The notes below the pieces were generated by a model. That model worked only from the letters and a program-made list of their open reading frames with translations. It did not search any database and was not told the origin of the DNA. A stretch of DNA of 64,000 nucleotides, from positions 248,001-312,000 of the forward strand of contig NW_026570222.1 of the NCBI RefSeq assembly GCF_019649055.1, in the 5' to 3' direction. This document shows, piece by piece, positions 52,755-64,000 of this stretch (its first letter is position 1; each line of letters starts with the position of its first letter). The translations under genes and the position numbers were made by a program. The stretch comes from Paramacrobiotus metropolitanus (lineage: Eukaryota > Tardigrada > Eutardigrada > Parachela > Macrobiotidae).

Positions 52755-55623
52755 ATGTCAAATATACAGAGTTTCTACGATAGAAAATGTGTTCTGATAA
52801 CTGGAGGAAGTGGATTCCTGGTGCGTACTTGCAGTGTAACCCATTTATTGGTTTTACAGTCTGAAAGGTGCAAGATGGTGTATTTTTTTCTTATGCAGGG
52901 AAAGATATTGACGTACCGACTTTTGGTCAGTTGTCCGCATATCCAACGAGTGTATCTGCTCATTCGTCCCACTCAGAAGCACAGTGCCCAAGAACGTCTT
53001 GCAAGCATCCTTAACAGCTCCGTAAGTTAATAAACCAAACGGCTGTGTAGAAAATTTATTGAAAAGCACATCAGCAATAGAGGAAAGAACGGGAATGCAA
53101 TTCCGCCGTATCCTGTGGATGTTTTACGCCCGATTGAACTGCTCGCAACTGGGAGGAAATTTGGGCAGTGTGTTCTAGTTTGTGAGGTGCATGTAGTTAA
53201 AAGCATAGCGTAGAAAGCTGGTAAAAAGCCTGTGGGTGTGCTGCAGATTTTTCAAAATGTTGGACCAGAGCGGTATGAGAAAGTCTTAGCAGTGTCCGGT
53301 GATTTGATCGGCCAGGATTTAGGCATCCGACAGGAAGATCTGGAGCTAATTTACCAGACCGTTGCCGTTGTTTTTCATACTGCGGCTACGGTGAAATTCG
53401 ATGAGCCTCTGAAGTAAGTAAGTGTAATTTCGCCGTGTTGTCTTGTAAGTAGACACAGCTTTGTGTGTCTTCTTCAGAACGTCGGTGGAGGTCAACGTTT
53501 GCGGAACAGCGAAGCTGCTGCAGTTGTGCCGACACATGAAGCAGCTGCGAGCTTTCATTCATGTAAGCACGGCTTATTCTAACTGTCACAAGAAGAAGAT
53601 AGAGGAGTTAGTTTACGATCCCGTGGTCGAGCCTGATCAGCTTATTGAAGCCTTCCAGTAAGTGTTTTCGTCGCCGGACATGCTCACTAATTTTTCGAGT
53701 GGCGTGCATTGCTGTTCGTCTTTTTGGTTTATTAGCTTCCAGTAAAGGTGAATCAATTAATTATCTTCTCTTGTTTTTGTGCTGACTGTATGCGCATTCC
53801 GATTTGCAGATGGATGAATGGGGAGATGATTTATTCCGTTACGTCTTCCCTAATTCCGCCTTGGCCAAATACGTACACATATACCAAAGCGCTGGCGGAA
53901 GCCGTCATTGTTAGAGCGAACGCCAGTTTTCCAGTGGGGATCGTGCGCCCCTCAATTATCGGGTCTGCGTTAAACCATCCTTGTGCTGGGTATATCGACA
54001 ACTTTAACGGGCCCAGCGGACTATTGGCTGCGGTAATCGTGATCAGATTTTTTACGTACGATTTGTTTTTTAATTTAAGGAGAGCGAACAAGAAAGATTG
54101 CTAAAAGTGCTCAAGTTGACGAGCCTGAAATTGCTAAAAGTGTATTTGGCTAAAACGTACTTAAATATTTTTGTTATGAATGTGAACGTGAAAGAATGGT
54201 TTATGGTAATAAAATTTCTTGCAGATTGGAAAAGGTGCTCTTCGAACTATGTTGGGTGATATCTACGCAGTGGCGGATATTGTTCCCGTTGATTTGGTAG
54301 CTGATCTGTTGATTACTGCAGCATGGCATCTGGCCTGCAGTCAAAAGTAAGCAATTCTTCCGCTTTTGGTTATAGTATTTTTATGAAGTATGGCTTTAAT
54401 TTTTGCCCAGTTCGGAAGTGGTGCCTGTATTTAATTTTGTTTCTGGACCAGTGAATCCGATGACATGGGGGTTTGTGCAAACCAGTACGCTATCGTACTA
54501 TCTGAAGAATCCTGTAGAAAAATTATATCGTGTTCCCAGCGCGCAGTTCACCCAAAGCAGGTTAAATTGAAAGCACAATCCCACGCGCAATGCATTGAAA
54601 TATTCATTCATTTTTTCTTCTCCAGGCTCATTCATGAGTTCTGGAGGTGGACCGATCACCTTATACCCGCTTATATAATAGATGGGATCAGCAAAATGCA
54701 GTCCAAAAATTCTAGGTCTGTGCTTAGAAACAGCTCATCGCTTTTTATCTCTTCGCTACAACCATGGAGTTTTTGCGAATATCCCAGAATTATCTGATCG
54801 CAAGTTTCGACAAATTTGCATGCAAATTTCTTTAATCCTATATGATCATCGGTTTGCTAACGCATAGTTTTTTAGTGTTGTGAAGTCTTACGAGAAGCTG
54901 CACAGAGCAACGGCTTGCCTGGATTTTTTTACGCAACAGAGTTGGGAATTTGAAAGCAAAAATGTTATTGCTTTGTGGAAATCCCTCGACCAGCGCGACC
55001 GGCAGGTTGGAGCCTTGTTTATTGCCTTTAATAAATAATTATACCCGAATCATTGTGCGCTGCTTCAGATAGTAAATTTTGATGTCAGTGCAATTAACTG
55101 GAAGCTTTACATGGAAAAGTTCTGTATGGGCGTGAAAGTGTTCCTCCTGCACGAAGAACTGCAGAATTTGCCAGAAGCGAGACGAAATTTGAGCAGGTCA
55201 GTTTGACCTTGTTTAGTCAGCAATGCAGGGCGTAAAGTGTATGTAGGTATTAGGGCGTGTACATACTTATGGTTAGCATATCTCCCCATTGTGAACAGCC
55301 TGGCAGTTTGTTTGGTATGAAGCAGTGCGTTATTCAAACAGTTCAACATGTTTACTGAAAGGGCTGTAATTTTCGAATCATCGATTTTGCTCACTTTTGG
55401 TCCAAAATTGATTGTTGACCAGTCGATTATGATATCCGAGCTTCCATTGGGTTGTTGTAGGCGGAAAAACATTGCCCACGCTGTTACGACGGTGCTGTGC
55501 ATTTTGTTCTGGATTGTCATCGGTAAAAATTTTCGCCTTATTCGCAGTTCCTGGGTAGCTACGTTATCCATTGCCTTTCGTCTGTTTATGCTTCTTTCCA
55601 AGATTAATACAACCAAAGATTGA
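52755..55623 (+). CDS. Fatty acyl-CoA reductase, paralogue 1
   Basis: Eleven exons give 513 aa: 52755-52820, 52899-53021, 53247-53413, 53478-53657, 53810-54032, 54225-54346, 54411-54560, 54626-54715, 54876-55005, 55069-55196, 55461-55623. The Rossmann motif 'VLITGGSGFLGKILTYRLL' and the catalytic YxxxK in 'NTYTYTKALAE' mark the NAD-binding male-sterility domain. 'GIVRPSIIGSA' and 'VNFDVSAINWKLYMEKFCMG' mark the FAR C-terminal domain. A hydrophobic C-terminal helix ('VTTVLCILFWIVIG') suggests a peroxisomal or ER membrane anchor. These enzymes reduce fatty acyl-CoA to fatty alcohol for waxes and ether lipids. It is convergent with a second FAR gene 423 bp away. Confidence 0.95.
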
Positions 55624-56046
55624 ATTCGCTAGAAATTACTTTGTGGATCGTAAACGTAATTTAATAACTGATCGTGTTGACCGGCTGATGTTATGGCGAA
55701 AACTTGTTTCATTTTGTTCTGTGGTTTTACTTTGCTTTTAAATATTTGTAACAACAGTGTTGTACACAATAAAACATTTACATTAACGTAAAGGCCACTT
55801 CCTCCAAATGTTCAACATAACAGCCATACTTTTAATAGCTGCGAATGCCTGATAATAATTTATGAAACAAGACATTTCGAATCACTCCTGCAAAATCATG
55901 GAATGAAAAGGAGACCAGATAAGTCATCATGGCAGCAGCGTCAGCAGCCGTGTAACTTCACCGGAAAAATGCATTCCACTGCGATATTCTGAATCAGATA
56001 GCTGCGAAACAGGTGAATCCACACTTCATTATGAAGCGTATCTTTT

Positions 56047-58837
56047 TCACCGAGAGCTGCTCGTTACGCGAAAGAAACGGACAAACTTGAAAACGAGATT
56101 GAGAACCATATACCACAGTCCTGCAAATGCTTGACAGTTAACTTCGATACAAAATACATCCGAACTTCCAAGTTCCTTACCTCCGGCTAAATGAGAATTC
56201 GCCACAAGGAATCGCCACAGCATGGCGATCAAAACGGTATTTAGCACATAGCGCAGTATCTGCAATCTAAAAATACCACTTTAAAACATCAACCGCAAAA
56301 TATTATGAAAGTGTCTAAGTATCTACCTTCGCAGATGTTGCCGGGCTCTCGGTAAATTGTCGATATCTTCGTGCAAAATGAATCGTTTGGCCCCGAGACA
56401 GTAATCTTCAAGGTAGGACGTCCAGTTGAGGTCTCGTGTGTCCAGATAGAAAGTCTACAATGATAATGCCCACGCATACGGTGATAATTATATGCCTGGC
56501 AACGCATAAAATTAAGGGTTTCTTAAGAACTGCACAAAACGGTTTCGGTACCTGCTGGTCGCCTTTATGCATTTCATGCATCAAGGCAGCGATATTGAAA
56601 CCTGGCCAATTCCACTGGTTCGTTGTAAAATAACCAAGTGATTCGGCAGCTTTGTGAATTTTATTGAATGTACGCACCAAGCTGCAAAATGATCACTATT
56701 CAACAACACAAACACGCAAATCGCTCGAATCAGGGATCAATTACCGGGGCTTCTTGCCAACTAAACGGAGGACCATGTCGGTTATGTAGGCAGGCAGCAG
56801 ATGACTTACGGATGTCCAGTAATTATACATGAGCCTAAGAAAAAGCATCTCTAGTACTGTACCGTTTAGAACAGAAACTGGGAATAACGCACGGGTTCGT
56901 GGTGAAAGACATGTTCGGTCGCCGCCAAGCCAGTTCTAATGGATTTTTCTTGAAGGAATTAGGCACTATATTTCCTATAAAATTTCACACCACTATGAAC
57001 AATTTCAGTTGATAGCTTTCGAAAAAGTCGTACCTATATCGACCCATCGCAGTGGGTTCACAGATCCAGTTGTGCAGTTGTAGACTGTTAACTCTGAAAT
57101 GCCACTTGTGCCGGCCAACTGGGATGTTCTCCATGCCGCAGCTATCATTAAATTAACGGTGATGTCTACAGGAACCACATCCGCCACAGCGCTGCCTTCC
57201 CCTATCATAGATCTAAGAAATCCTTTTCCAGTCTGCAAAAATACCACAGGAAAATGACAGCTAATACAAAGTTCCACCTTGAAAGCGCGGCAAACAACAT
57301 CCCTATTGCCTACTAAATTTTATTTATAATTCTGGTTGTCGCATTTGCATCCAAAGATTTACTTTACGCATTACTTTCTATTTACGCAAAATTATTCAGA
57401 TTCCAACCCCTATACACTGAACAAATAAATATCATATGCCAAAAAAGCACATACCGCTATGAAAAGCAAACTGGGACCATTGCAGTTATCAATCCATCCT
57501 GGAATCGGCTCTTTCCAAGCGGCTCCAACGATGGAAGGCCGTACAATTGCCAGTGGAAGGTCGGATCCGTGCTTCAAGATATAATATTCAGCCAGACCTT
57601 TGGTGAATGTGTACGTATTTGGCATTGACTTCAGCAAATGCGGTGTCATTGCTTGTACTGCATCATCCGGCAGCCAGCTTTGAAAATCAGAACAGCGACC
57701 ATCAGACCAGGATACGAACGAAAAACGTGCCCAAGTGGCCGTCGTCAAAAGTTCCTTACTCAATTAGTTCCATCAAACGTTCTGGATCGACGCTGGGCTG
57801 ATAAACGATTTCCTCGATGTGGTTACGGTTGCAGTTGGCGTACGCGGTAGATACATGTACCAGAGCCTACGAAGTAAATTAACATTAACAAATGTATAAG
57901 ATGCGGTAACACTATCTCAACAAGCAAAACCGCCACATTTCGACTTACTTTCAATTTTTTCATTTTTCGGCAGATGTGCAGCAACTTCTGTACACCTTGC
58001 AGGTTCATCCGCACAGCTTGTCTACAATAAAAAAATACTAGCGAGGCAGAAAAGAAAAAAGAAGGAATGTAGGAAATACTTCAGATGCTCGTCGAAACGA
58101 ACAGTGGCTGCAGCGTGGAAAACCACCGACACGTCGGAGACGACGCGCTGCAGCGAATCTTCGTGCAGTCCGAAATCTTCTTCGTTGATGTCCCCGCTAA
58201 GAACGAGAACCTTCTCTGTAAAATGGGGATGTGCATCCCGTAGAGCTTTGAAAATCTGCAAAAAGGATGCTCTGAGTTCTTAGAACAATATCAATCAAAA
58301 TACGAAAGTTAAAAAGAACATAAAAATACTTAACCAGATACAACCAACACCATCAACTTCTCATGTTCGGAAAACTTAGCAGCATTACACCGGCAAAATA
58401 GGAAAAACAAATACAGTCACATTGTGCATAGTAAAACCTACATACGGTATTGCAAAAAACTGCATACTTATTGTGTTATTGATTTTCCCTTCAATTTACT
58501 GAACTTCGCACCGTGTTAACTGTGTTAACCATTAACGTACCGGGCAACTGCACAAATCTTCGCCCCGCTGGAACGGGCTCCGATCCTTCTTGGGCCGCAT
58601 GAGAACGTAGACGCCGGCCACTTCGGGACAGCAGCGTAGAATCTTCTCAATCAGCACTTTCCCGATGAAACCCGTGCCGCCCGTGACAAAAACGAAGCGT
58701 CCGCGGAAAAAGTCAGCAATGGTTTCATGCATCGATTCGCGCGGCATTTCACTCTGCTTCTCCACAGACGAGGCTGAATCGGACACAGTAGCGACAATAT
58801 TGGATGCCCCTGTATCGATCGGTGGCGCTTCCATCAT
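56047..58837 (-). CDS. Fatty acyl-CoA reductase, paralogue 2
   Basis: Multi-exon. Well-supported exons are 58541-58837, 58080-58255, 57949-58021, 57760-57866, about 57455-57690, about 57040-57235, further exons near 56760-56830, 56550-56690 and 56290-56460, and the last at 56047-56265. Motifs: '[20 protein letters not shown]', '[16 protein letters not shown]', the active-site region '[17 protein letters not shown]', '[18 protein letters not shown]', 'VADVVPVDI' and a C-terminal FAR domain with '[20 protein letters not shown]'. The N-terminus has a roughly 45-residue Ser/Thr extension absent from paralogue 1. Exon junctions (for example HLK|Q against PLK|T, both AA|A) match those of paralogue 1, supporting an old duplication. 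A 60-nt intron at 56121-56180 contains no stop and is a multiple of three. Confidence 0.92.
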
Positions 58838-61800
58838 GCAGCAGCAGCGGCGCAAGGGCCGGCAAGGCAAACACGTCTAACGATAAAGTGACGCAAGTAA
58901 AGGCAAGTTGCATTAATCCTAAGCGACAAGGGTAGCGAAAAACTGGACAAGTACTCAGTGGATCCACACCAACATTTCACTGCTTTTGCAAAGCCAAAAC
59001 CGAAGATCACACTGGCTTGCACGGGAAAACTTTGCATTAAGCAAAAAATATTAAAAAATTCGGAAGTTGGGTAAAAGACAAAACGTACGAAAGAGTCAAA
59101 ACATCTGTGAAAAAATCGTACAGCACAAAAGGAAGCAAACACCAAATTCACAGCCGTACCTATTCGTTATTCCTCCACAAGGCGGCAGAAACTCGAGATT
59201 TCGTTGCCAAAAGGGAGACTCAGACGGGGAATACCGCTACCAGGAGCTCGCGGTTCCAATCACTGAATCACATGGATTTATCGTTTACGCGAGGACTGAC
59301 TGCTCATCGGGCTGCACGACACATCTCGCGGAGCTACTGCGGTCGCCACACCTGGATATATGAACACTCCATGAAAGTGCCAAAATTATCCATGGTAGAA
59401 TTCACTACAGGTCGCACCTTTTCCCATTTAAATGTAGCAAGCTGCTGAAATAACTACCCGCTCTAGGCGAGCGTATCCAGACAAAAATTTGTTAAGCACC
59501 ATTATAAATTAGTGTACTATTAATACGTGCGACTGTGTCTGTGACTGACGAGCGCTGATAGCAACAAAATGTCAATCTTTTCCTGCAGTACGTGCACCGT
59601 ACTTCAACACTTTACTCCCAGACTCTCACTCATTGTCAGACGAAATGCATCCCTACTGCGAAGTGGCAGCTTCAGTGCAATGCTGCGCAGGAAACCGGAA
59701 GCGGGAAAAGTATCGAAGCATTATTGTCATTTATTGATAAGTAACTAGCATAGAAGGTCGTGACCGCCCTTAGGTCGAGCGGGCGGCGGTGTTAAGCTTT
59801 TCATGTAGAAAGTAGAGGTCTTATTTTTGACGAGAGACGAGTTACGAATACGATAACGCAATATAATAAAAACGTAATAAAAATAAAATAATAACGCAAT
59901 ATCAACCCTACCGATCTTACTCAACGACAGAGAATGAGCTGATAATTTTAATGTGGCATAACTAAATAGAATGTGCATACGCTACGATCTACGCGAAGCG
60001 AGTATACGATTGCATTCCGAAGATATATTTTAATAGTAAACTCCGAAACTGCCATACTCAGAATTAGAACGAACTGATGCTAAAAATACTGCAACCCTCG
60101 GACTTATATAGGCGCGAAACGCATCCGGTTAGCAAAGCAAAGTATTACCTCAAGCAAAAGAGAAAATGCCAGAACGTACAAATTAATATAGCCGTAAAGT
60201 ACGAGCACCTCAGTACAGATATTATAGAAGTACGTACATTGCTGCTACCGTACAACATATTCCGTCATGTTAGAAAGGTAGAAACTTGCAATATCAAAGC
60301 TGCATATTCGTAACTTAAATCGTATGTGTTTGGCATTTTAATACGTTAAGTTATATATTTTTTTCAGCTTTAAATTTTTGCCTTTCTGAATAAGCAGTTA
60401 AGCTGGAAACGGGTATTGTCACCCCTTTCACCCCCTTCGGCCACTGTCGCTCCGTTTTTAAAAACTTAGGGCACTACCCTAAGCTACTGTCACCTTTGTG
60501 ATCATAGCAATTCTTCGGCCACTTCCTCTTGATCAGTTGACCATTTAGTCCAAAGTAACATTGACGGAAAAGAAAAAAAAAGGCCGGTATGAATTTAAAT
60601 GTAGCTCACAAAAGTTGCACTTGCAACAAAACTATTGAATCAGGAAGGTTTTTCAGGCGTCGACCCAAAAAAGCATTTGTAAAGCTATTCTTGTGCCCTT
60701 TGCAAAATATGCTTACTTGTGTGCAATCCCATTTATTCCGTTTACTGGGTAAACACCTTTGTTAGAATTCAGCAATTAGATTGTGTTCGCAATCACAAAA
60801 ATGCTTACGATTTACGGTATGATTTACGATAGGCTCTTGCACGTCTTCATGGCGTACCCTTATCGGACCGTCTGACGATACGACTGACGATAGAAAGCAT
60901 AGAGATCGTCAAGCTTACCCTACAGCTCTGCGAAATAGCAACCGCTCTCGTGGCGAATGCATCGATTAGAACGGCAGCAGTTACCAAATCACGAAACTTT
61001 TGAGGTATCAGAATAAGTTCGAATGGTTGTTGATTAGCAAGCGAAGTAAATCAGAATAAGTTTTTTGATACCAAGTGAGTAGAGTTTGTCCTAAAACAAA
61101 CGGTTTTGCAACTATTTGAATTTAACATGCAAAGCTTACGGCGTCGTTGAAGTACTCAGTGCGAACTTTTTACTCGAACTCCGTAGACGCCTGTTTTAAC
61201 TCAAATGTTCATAACAACGCTCATTGGCGCTCAAATCTAGCAGCTTTGTTGTCAAAAAATAATTTATAATTTTAATTTTCATCGGCTTCACAGCTAAAAC
61301 CAATTTCGCACAAACAAAAGCGCCAAGGCTGATTGAAACATTTCAGGTTTCATTTCGGAGGCAACCCTCGACCATATAGCGTTTATCGTTTGTCGGTTGT
61401 GATGAGAGCGAACACAATAAATCACCGGCGATATGATTACGGTGCGCCGTTCGCTCGGGTCGTACACCGGACCATCTGTCGTTGGTGTGTCGCGAACACA
61501 ATCTCCTACATCAAGTTAACCGACTGCTCACCCCAAAGCAGCAACATGAGACAAATTATTATACATGGCTGAGTTACAATTTGTGGTCTGAAGAATGGTA
61601 TCTTAAGTTCCTGTTTTTTTCAAAATCCACCCAGTTTATCAAACAACAGATAAAAACGTTCAACATTTCTATTAGCCGTCCGGCATGTTGTTTATTCTGT
61701 GAGGATTATTGCCTGGAATCACTCGTGCAGTTTACCCTCTGAACCAAAAAATCTGTTTCATAATTTTAGTACAATAGCAGCCAGAGGTGATCAAGTTGTA

Positions 61801-64000
61801 AAGCAGTAAATAAAGTAAGCAGAATACAATAAAGTATGTAGTATACATTCAGTGGAATAAACAAAAGCGATGAAAACAAGTCTTTGCAGGAAACGTTTCG
61901 AAACAAACCTTTTCGTCCAAGCCAGACATTCAAGAAAACATTGGATGACAAAATTAAACAGGTCATTTGATTTTTAAACTGAAATTAGCAGCTAGTTGAA
62001 TCTCCGCAACAAACAAATTACAAAGTTTGCTTTTACTTTCTACTAATATTAACATAAACGAAGTGTGCAACTTTGATACGCAAGCGAGCAAAGTGCAATT
62101 AAACGTGTCTATTGTTAAATTGTTTTCTTAGTTTTTTTAAAATTAAATTTAATCATTTTGAATATGTTCTGTAACACCCATCAAGAAAAGATGCATACTT
62201 TAACTCTGTACTGGTCGACTGAATCTGTCTTGTCCTTCTGATGCTTTCGTTTAAGTGGGGTATATTTATCGAAAAGAGTTCCTGGGATAAGTGGGTATGC
62301 AAATCAACAAGGCCTAACTGATTTCAGTTCTAAAACACCTGCAATTTCACTTCAAATAAAGGATGTAAAGTACAGTGAATTTAATTACTACATAAGCAGT
62401 AGAATATAACGCAGATTTGAACATCGGGCAACTGAATTGCGCAAATTATTTCTTCGTTTGTTGCCGCTGTGATAGAAAGCAAACTCACTCACGAAACGGG
62501 AGCGTTAGACAAAATCCGCTTATAATTTAACTAACCTTTTAAACCACTGAACAGTGGCTCTACATAAAGTCTGCTTTAAATCAAGCTTAAACTCGATATG
62601 TAGAACGCTAGCGTGAAAGTTAAAGTTGTAGCGAAAACTGTGTTTGCGTTCGAGCAAAAAATATTCCACCGAAACGTATCAATAAAATTTCTTACTGTAA
62701 TTAGAGAATCTGCGGCCGTGGGGTACATATAAGCCTAAGGCTATGACACAGGGAGCTTATTTTGGGAAGGGCGCAATCTCGGAAGGTGTCATTGTTTCTT
62801 GAACGATATGTTTTGGGAAAGACACCGTAGTTTATAAGACTGCGCATTCTGTTCTAGCAAACGCGAACATAATAGTTGCCGGAACCTGCAACCGCTTAAT
62901 CGTGCCAGCAATATTGTCAACATATATTTAGTTACGTAGAAATTCTGCAAAAGAATGTTCATTGTTTGCTCACAACTGCAACAACTTTTGTGAGGCAATT
63001 TGCAGCATTCTTATCATCCTGCAAGGTTTTATATTTATAAAGGTCTCCCTAGGGCGTAATTTCGAGAGGAGGTGTTATTATTCAAACAGGCTAGGTGAGG
63101 TGCGCTTGATGCAGTGGGGCTCTTATTTCCGGGAGCCAAAAAATGCCATAATTAATGTATTTATATGGAAGGTTTTCTTCTTGTAATGTTTTAACCATCT
63201 ATTTTACAGTTATAAGTTTATTGAAGGGTATCAGGTACTTTACACGCTATCCACCAACCAGTGAAAGCAAAATGTTGCGCAAGAAATATGCTTTCCGTAA
63301 GCGTTCTATGACCTGTCATTGTAACCGTAAATTTTTGACGAGAGAAAACGTTACGCTTACGGTAATTTGCTTAGCACAGCGGTAAAACATTACATAACAG
63401 TATCGTATCCTTTTATGGTTTCTTGAGCCCATTGCGTTAGCAAGCATTCGGAAACGTTAAAAGAATAATGTCCCAGCAGCAACCGGTTCAATGTGCTGTA
63501 ATTTGCTACTATAGCGGTGATCTGGTACGGGAACTGCAGTTTTTTATGGGATAAGTCTGCAGATTTTGGCAGAAACGATATGTGGGTAGGCGTTAGTGCG
63601 AATCCCTTACGGTAACCTTAGACTTCCATGGTAGCGGTGACTGAGACCGTGGTTCATTATGCTGAGGAAGCCCGTAACAGTTACCATCGCTCGTTACAGC
63701 AACTAAAGCCAGTTTCGAAAATAACAAAAATCAATCTACCGCACTGCAGATCGGTGCGATAGCTGTTATTCCCACGGTAATTTCGAATTATTACGTTAAA
63801 GTACGCAAATTTTGAGTTTGATTTTGTCCAGTTTTGCCCCCAGTTATATGCGTGTTATCTTACTGTGTGCGTGAGACGACTTTGTACCGTTGCCGAAGGC
63901 ATTAAATTCATTATTATCAAACAACAAACGTCCCTGTAACGCAAATCCGTAACCTTAGTCAAGGCTAAACTTATTAGTGGTGGCCCATTACAACGAACCG
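58838..64000. other. Long gap without a supportable gene
   Basis: The first few hundred bases are the promoter and leader of the second FAR gene. Beyond that I see only short motif-free frames (78-113 codons at 59107-59448, 60077-60313, 61333-61742 and 63155-63385). None has phase-compatible splice partners or a recognisable family. Base composition is AT-rich and the sequence has many short GTAC-containing words. I saw no tRNA, rRNA or large repeat. A distal promoter or the first exon of a gene beyond the window cannot be excluded. Confidence 0.4.

Noticed and set aside
61333-61742. Two overlapping frames of 79 and 86 codons
   Set aside because: No recognisable domain or phase-compatible exons nearby; treated as spacer.

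Overview
The window is nuclear DNA of a small-genome invertebrate. Almost every gene is split by short GT-AG introns (mostly 50-150 nt), genes are closely packed on both strands, and the products are animal proteins: PIWI, an R-SNARE, a nuclear-receptor-type zinc finger, neuropeptide precursors and fatty acyl-CoA reductases. The peptide repertoire (DH31 together with a separate arthropod-type calcitonin) points to Ecdysozoa/Panarthropoda. The divergent DH31 sequence makes a tardigrade or similar lineage plausible, but the window does not prove it. For most genes I reconstructed exons by hand and checked that splice phases join. CDS coordinates are whole-gene spans (start codon to stop codon, introns included), with exons listed in the evidence.

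Layout. 0.2-4 kb (-): RBM28/Nop4-like ribosome-biogenesis factor. 4-6.6 kb: AT-rich gap with a microsatellite. 6.6-11.1 kb (+): DDX5/DDX17-type RNA helicase with one outsized GC-rich intron. 12.2-17.9 kb (-): complete PIWI-clade Argonaute. 19.2-21.0 kb (+): JMJD4-like oxygenase. 21.6-26.8 kb: mobile-DNA-rich stretch holding a broken ORF, a 1.1-kb hAT-like element, and an inverted-repeat-flanked locus that combines a nuclear-receptor-type DNA-binding domain with a P-element-like transposase C-terminus. 27.0-33.4 kb: three nuclear genes for mitochondrial proteins (SLIRP-like, MRPL23, ATAD3). 34.2-38.2 kb (-): synaptobrevin/VAMP, an unrecognised 154-aa gene, and a divergent R-SNARE-like paralogue of the VAMP that lacks the membrane anchor. 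39-40.4 kb: a MITE and a foldback-like repeat. 41.3-48.7 kb: a secretory-peptide cluster with DH31 (+), a new four-cysteine RFamide precursor (+) and calcitonin (-), each with a TATA-like box upstream. 49.3-50.4 kb: a second hAT-like copy, inverted relative to the first. 50.6-51.8 kb (-): signal peptidase subunit SPCS3. 52.8-58.8 kb: two convergent fatty acyl-CoA reductase paralogues. 58.8-64 kb: no gene that I can support.

Several genes form functional groups. The peptide genes need signal peptidase and secretory SNAREs, but their proximity is probably incidental. The mitochondrial trio shares a probable bidirectional promoter between MRPL23 and ATAD3. PIWI sits in a neighbourhood with several transposon remnants. 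The strongest candidates for something undescribed are the Cys-rich RFamide precursor in the DH31/calcitonin cluster, the anchorless R-SNARE paralogue, and the zinc-finger/transposase chimera.
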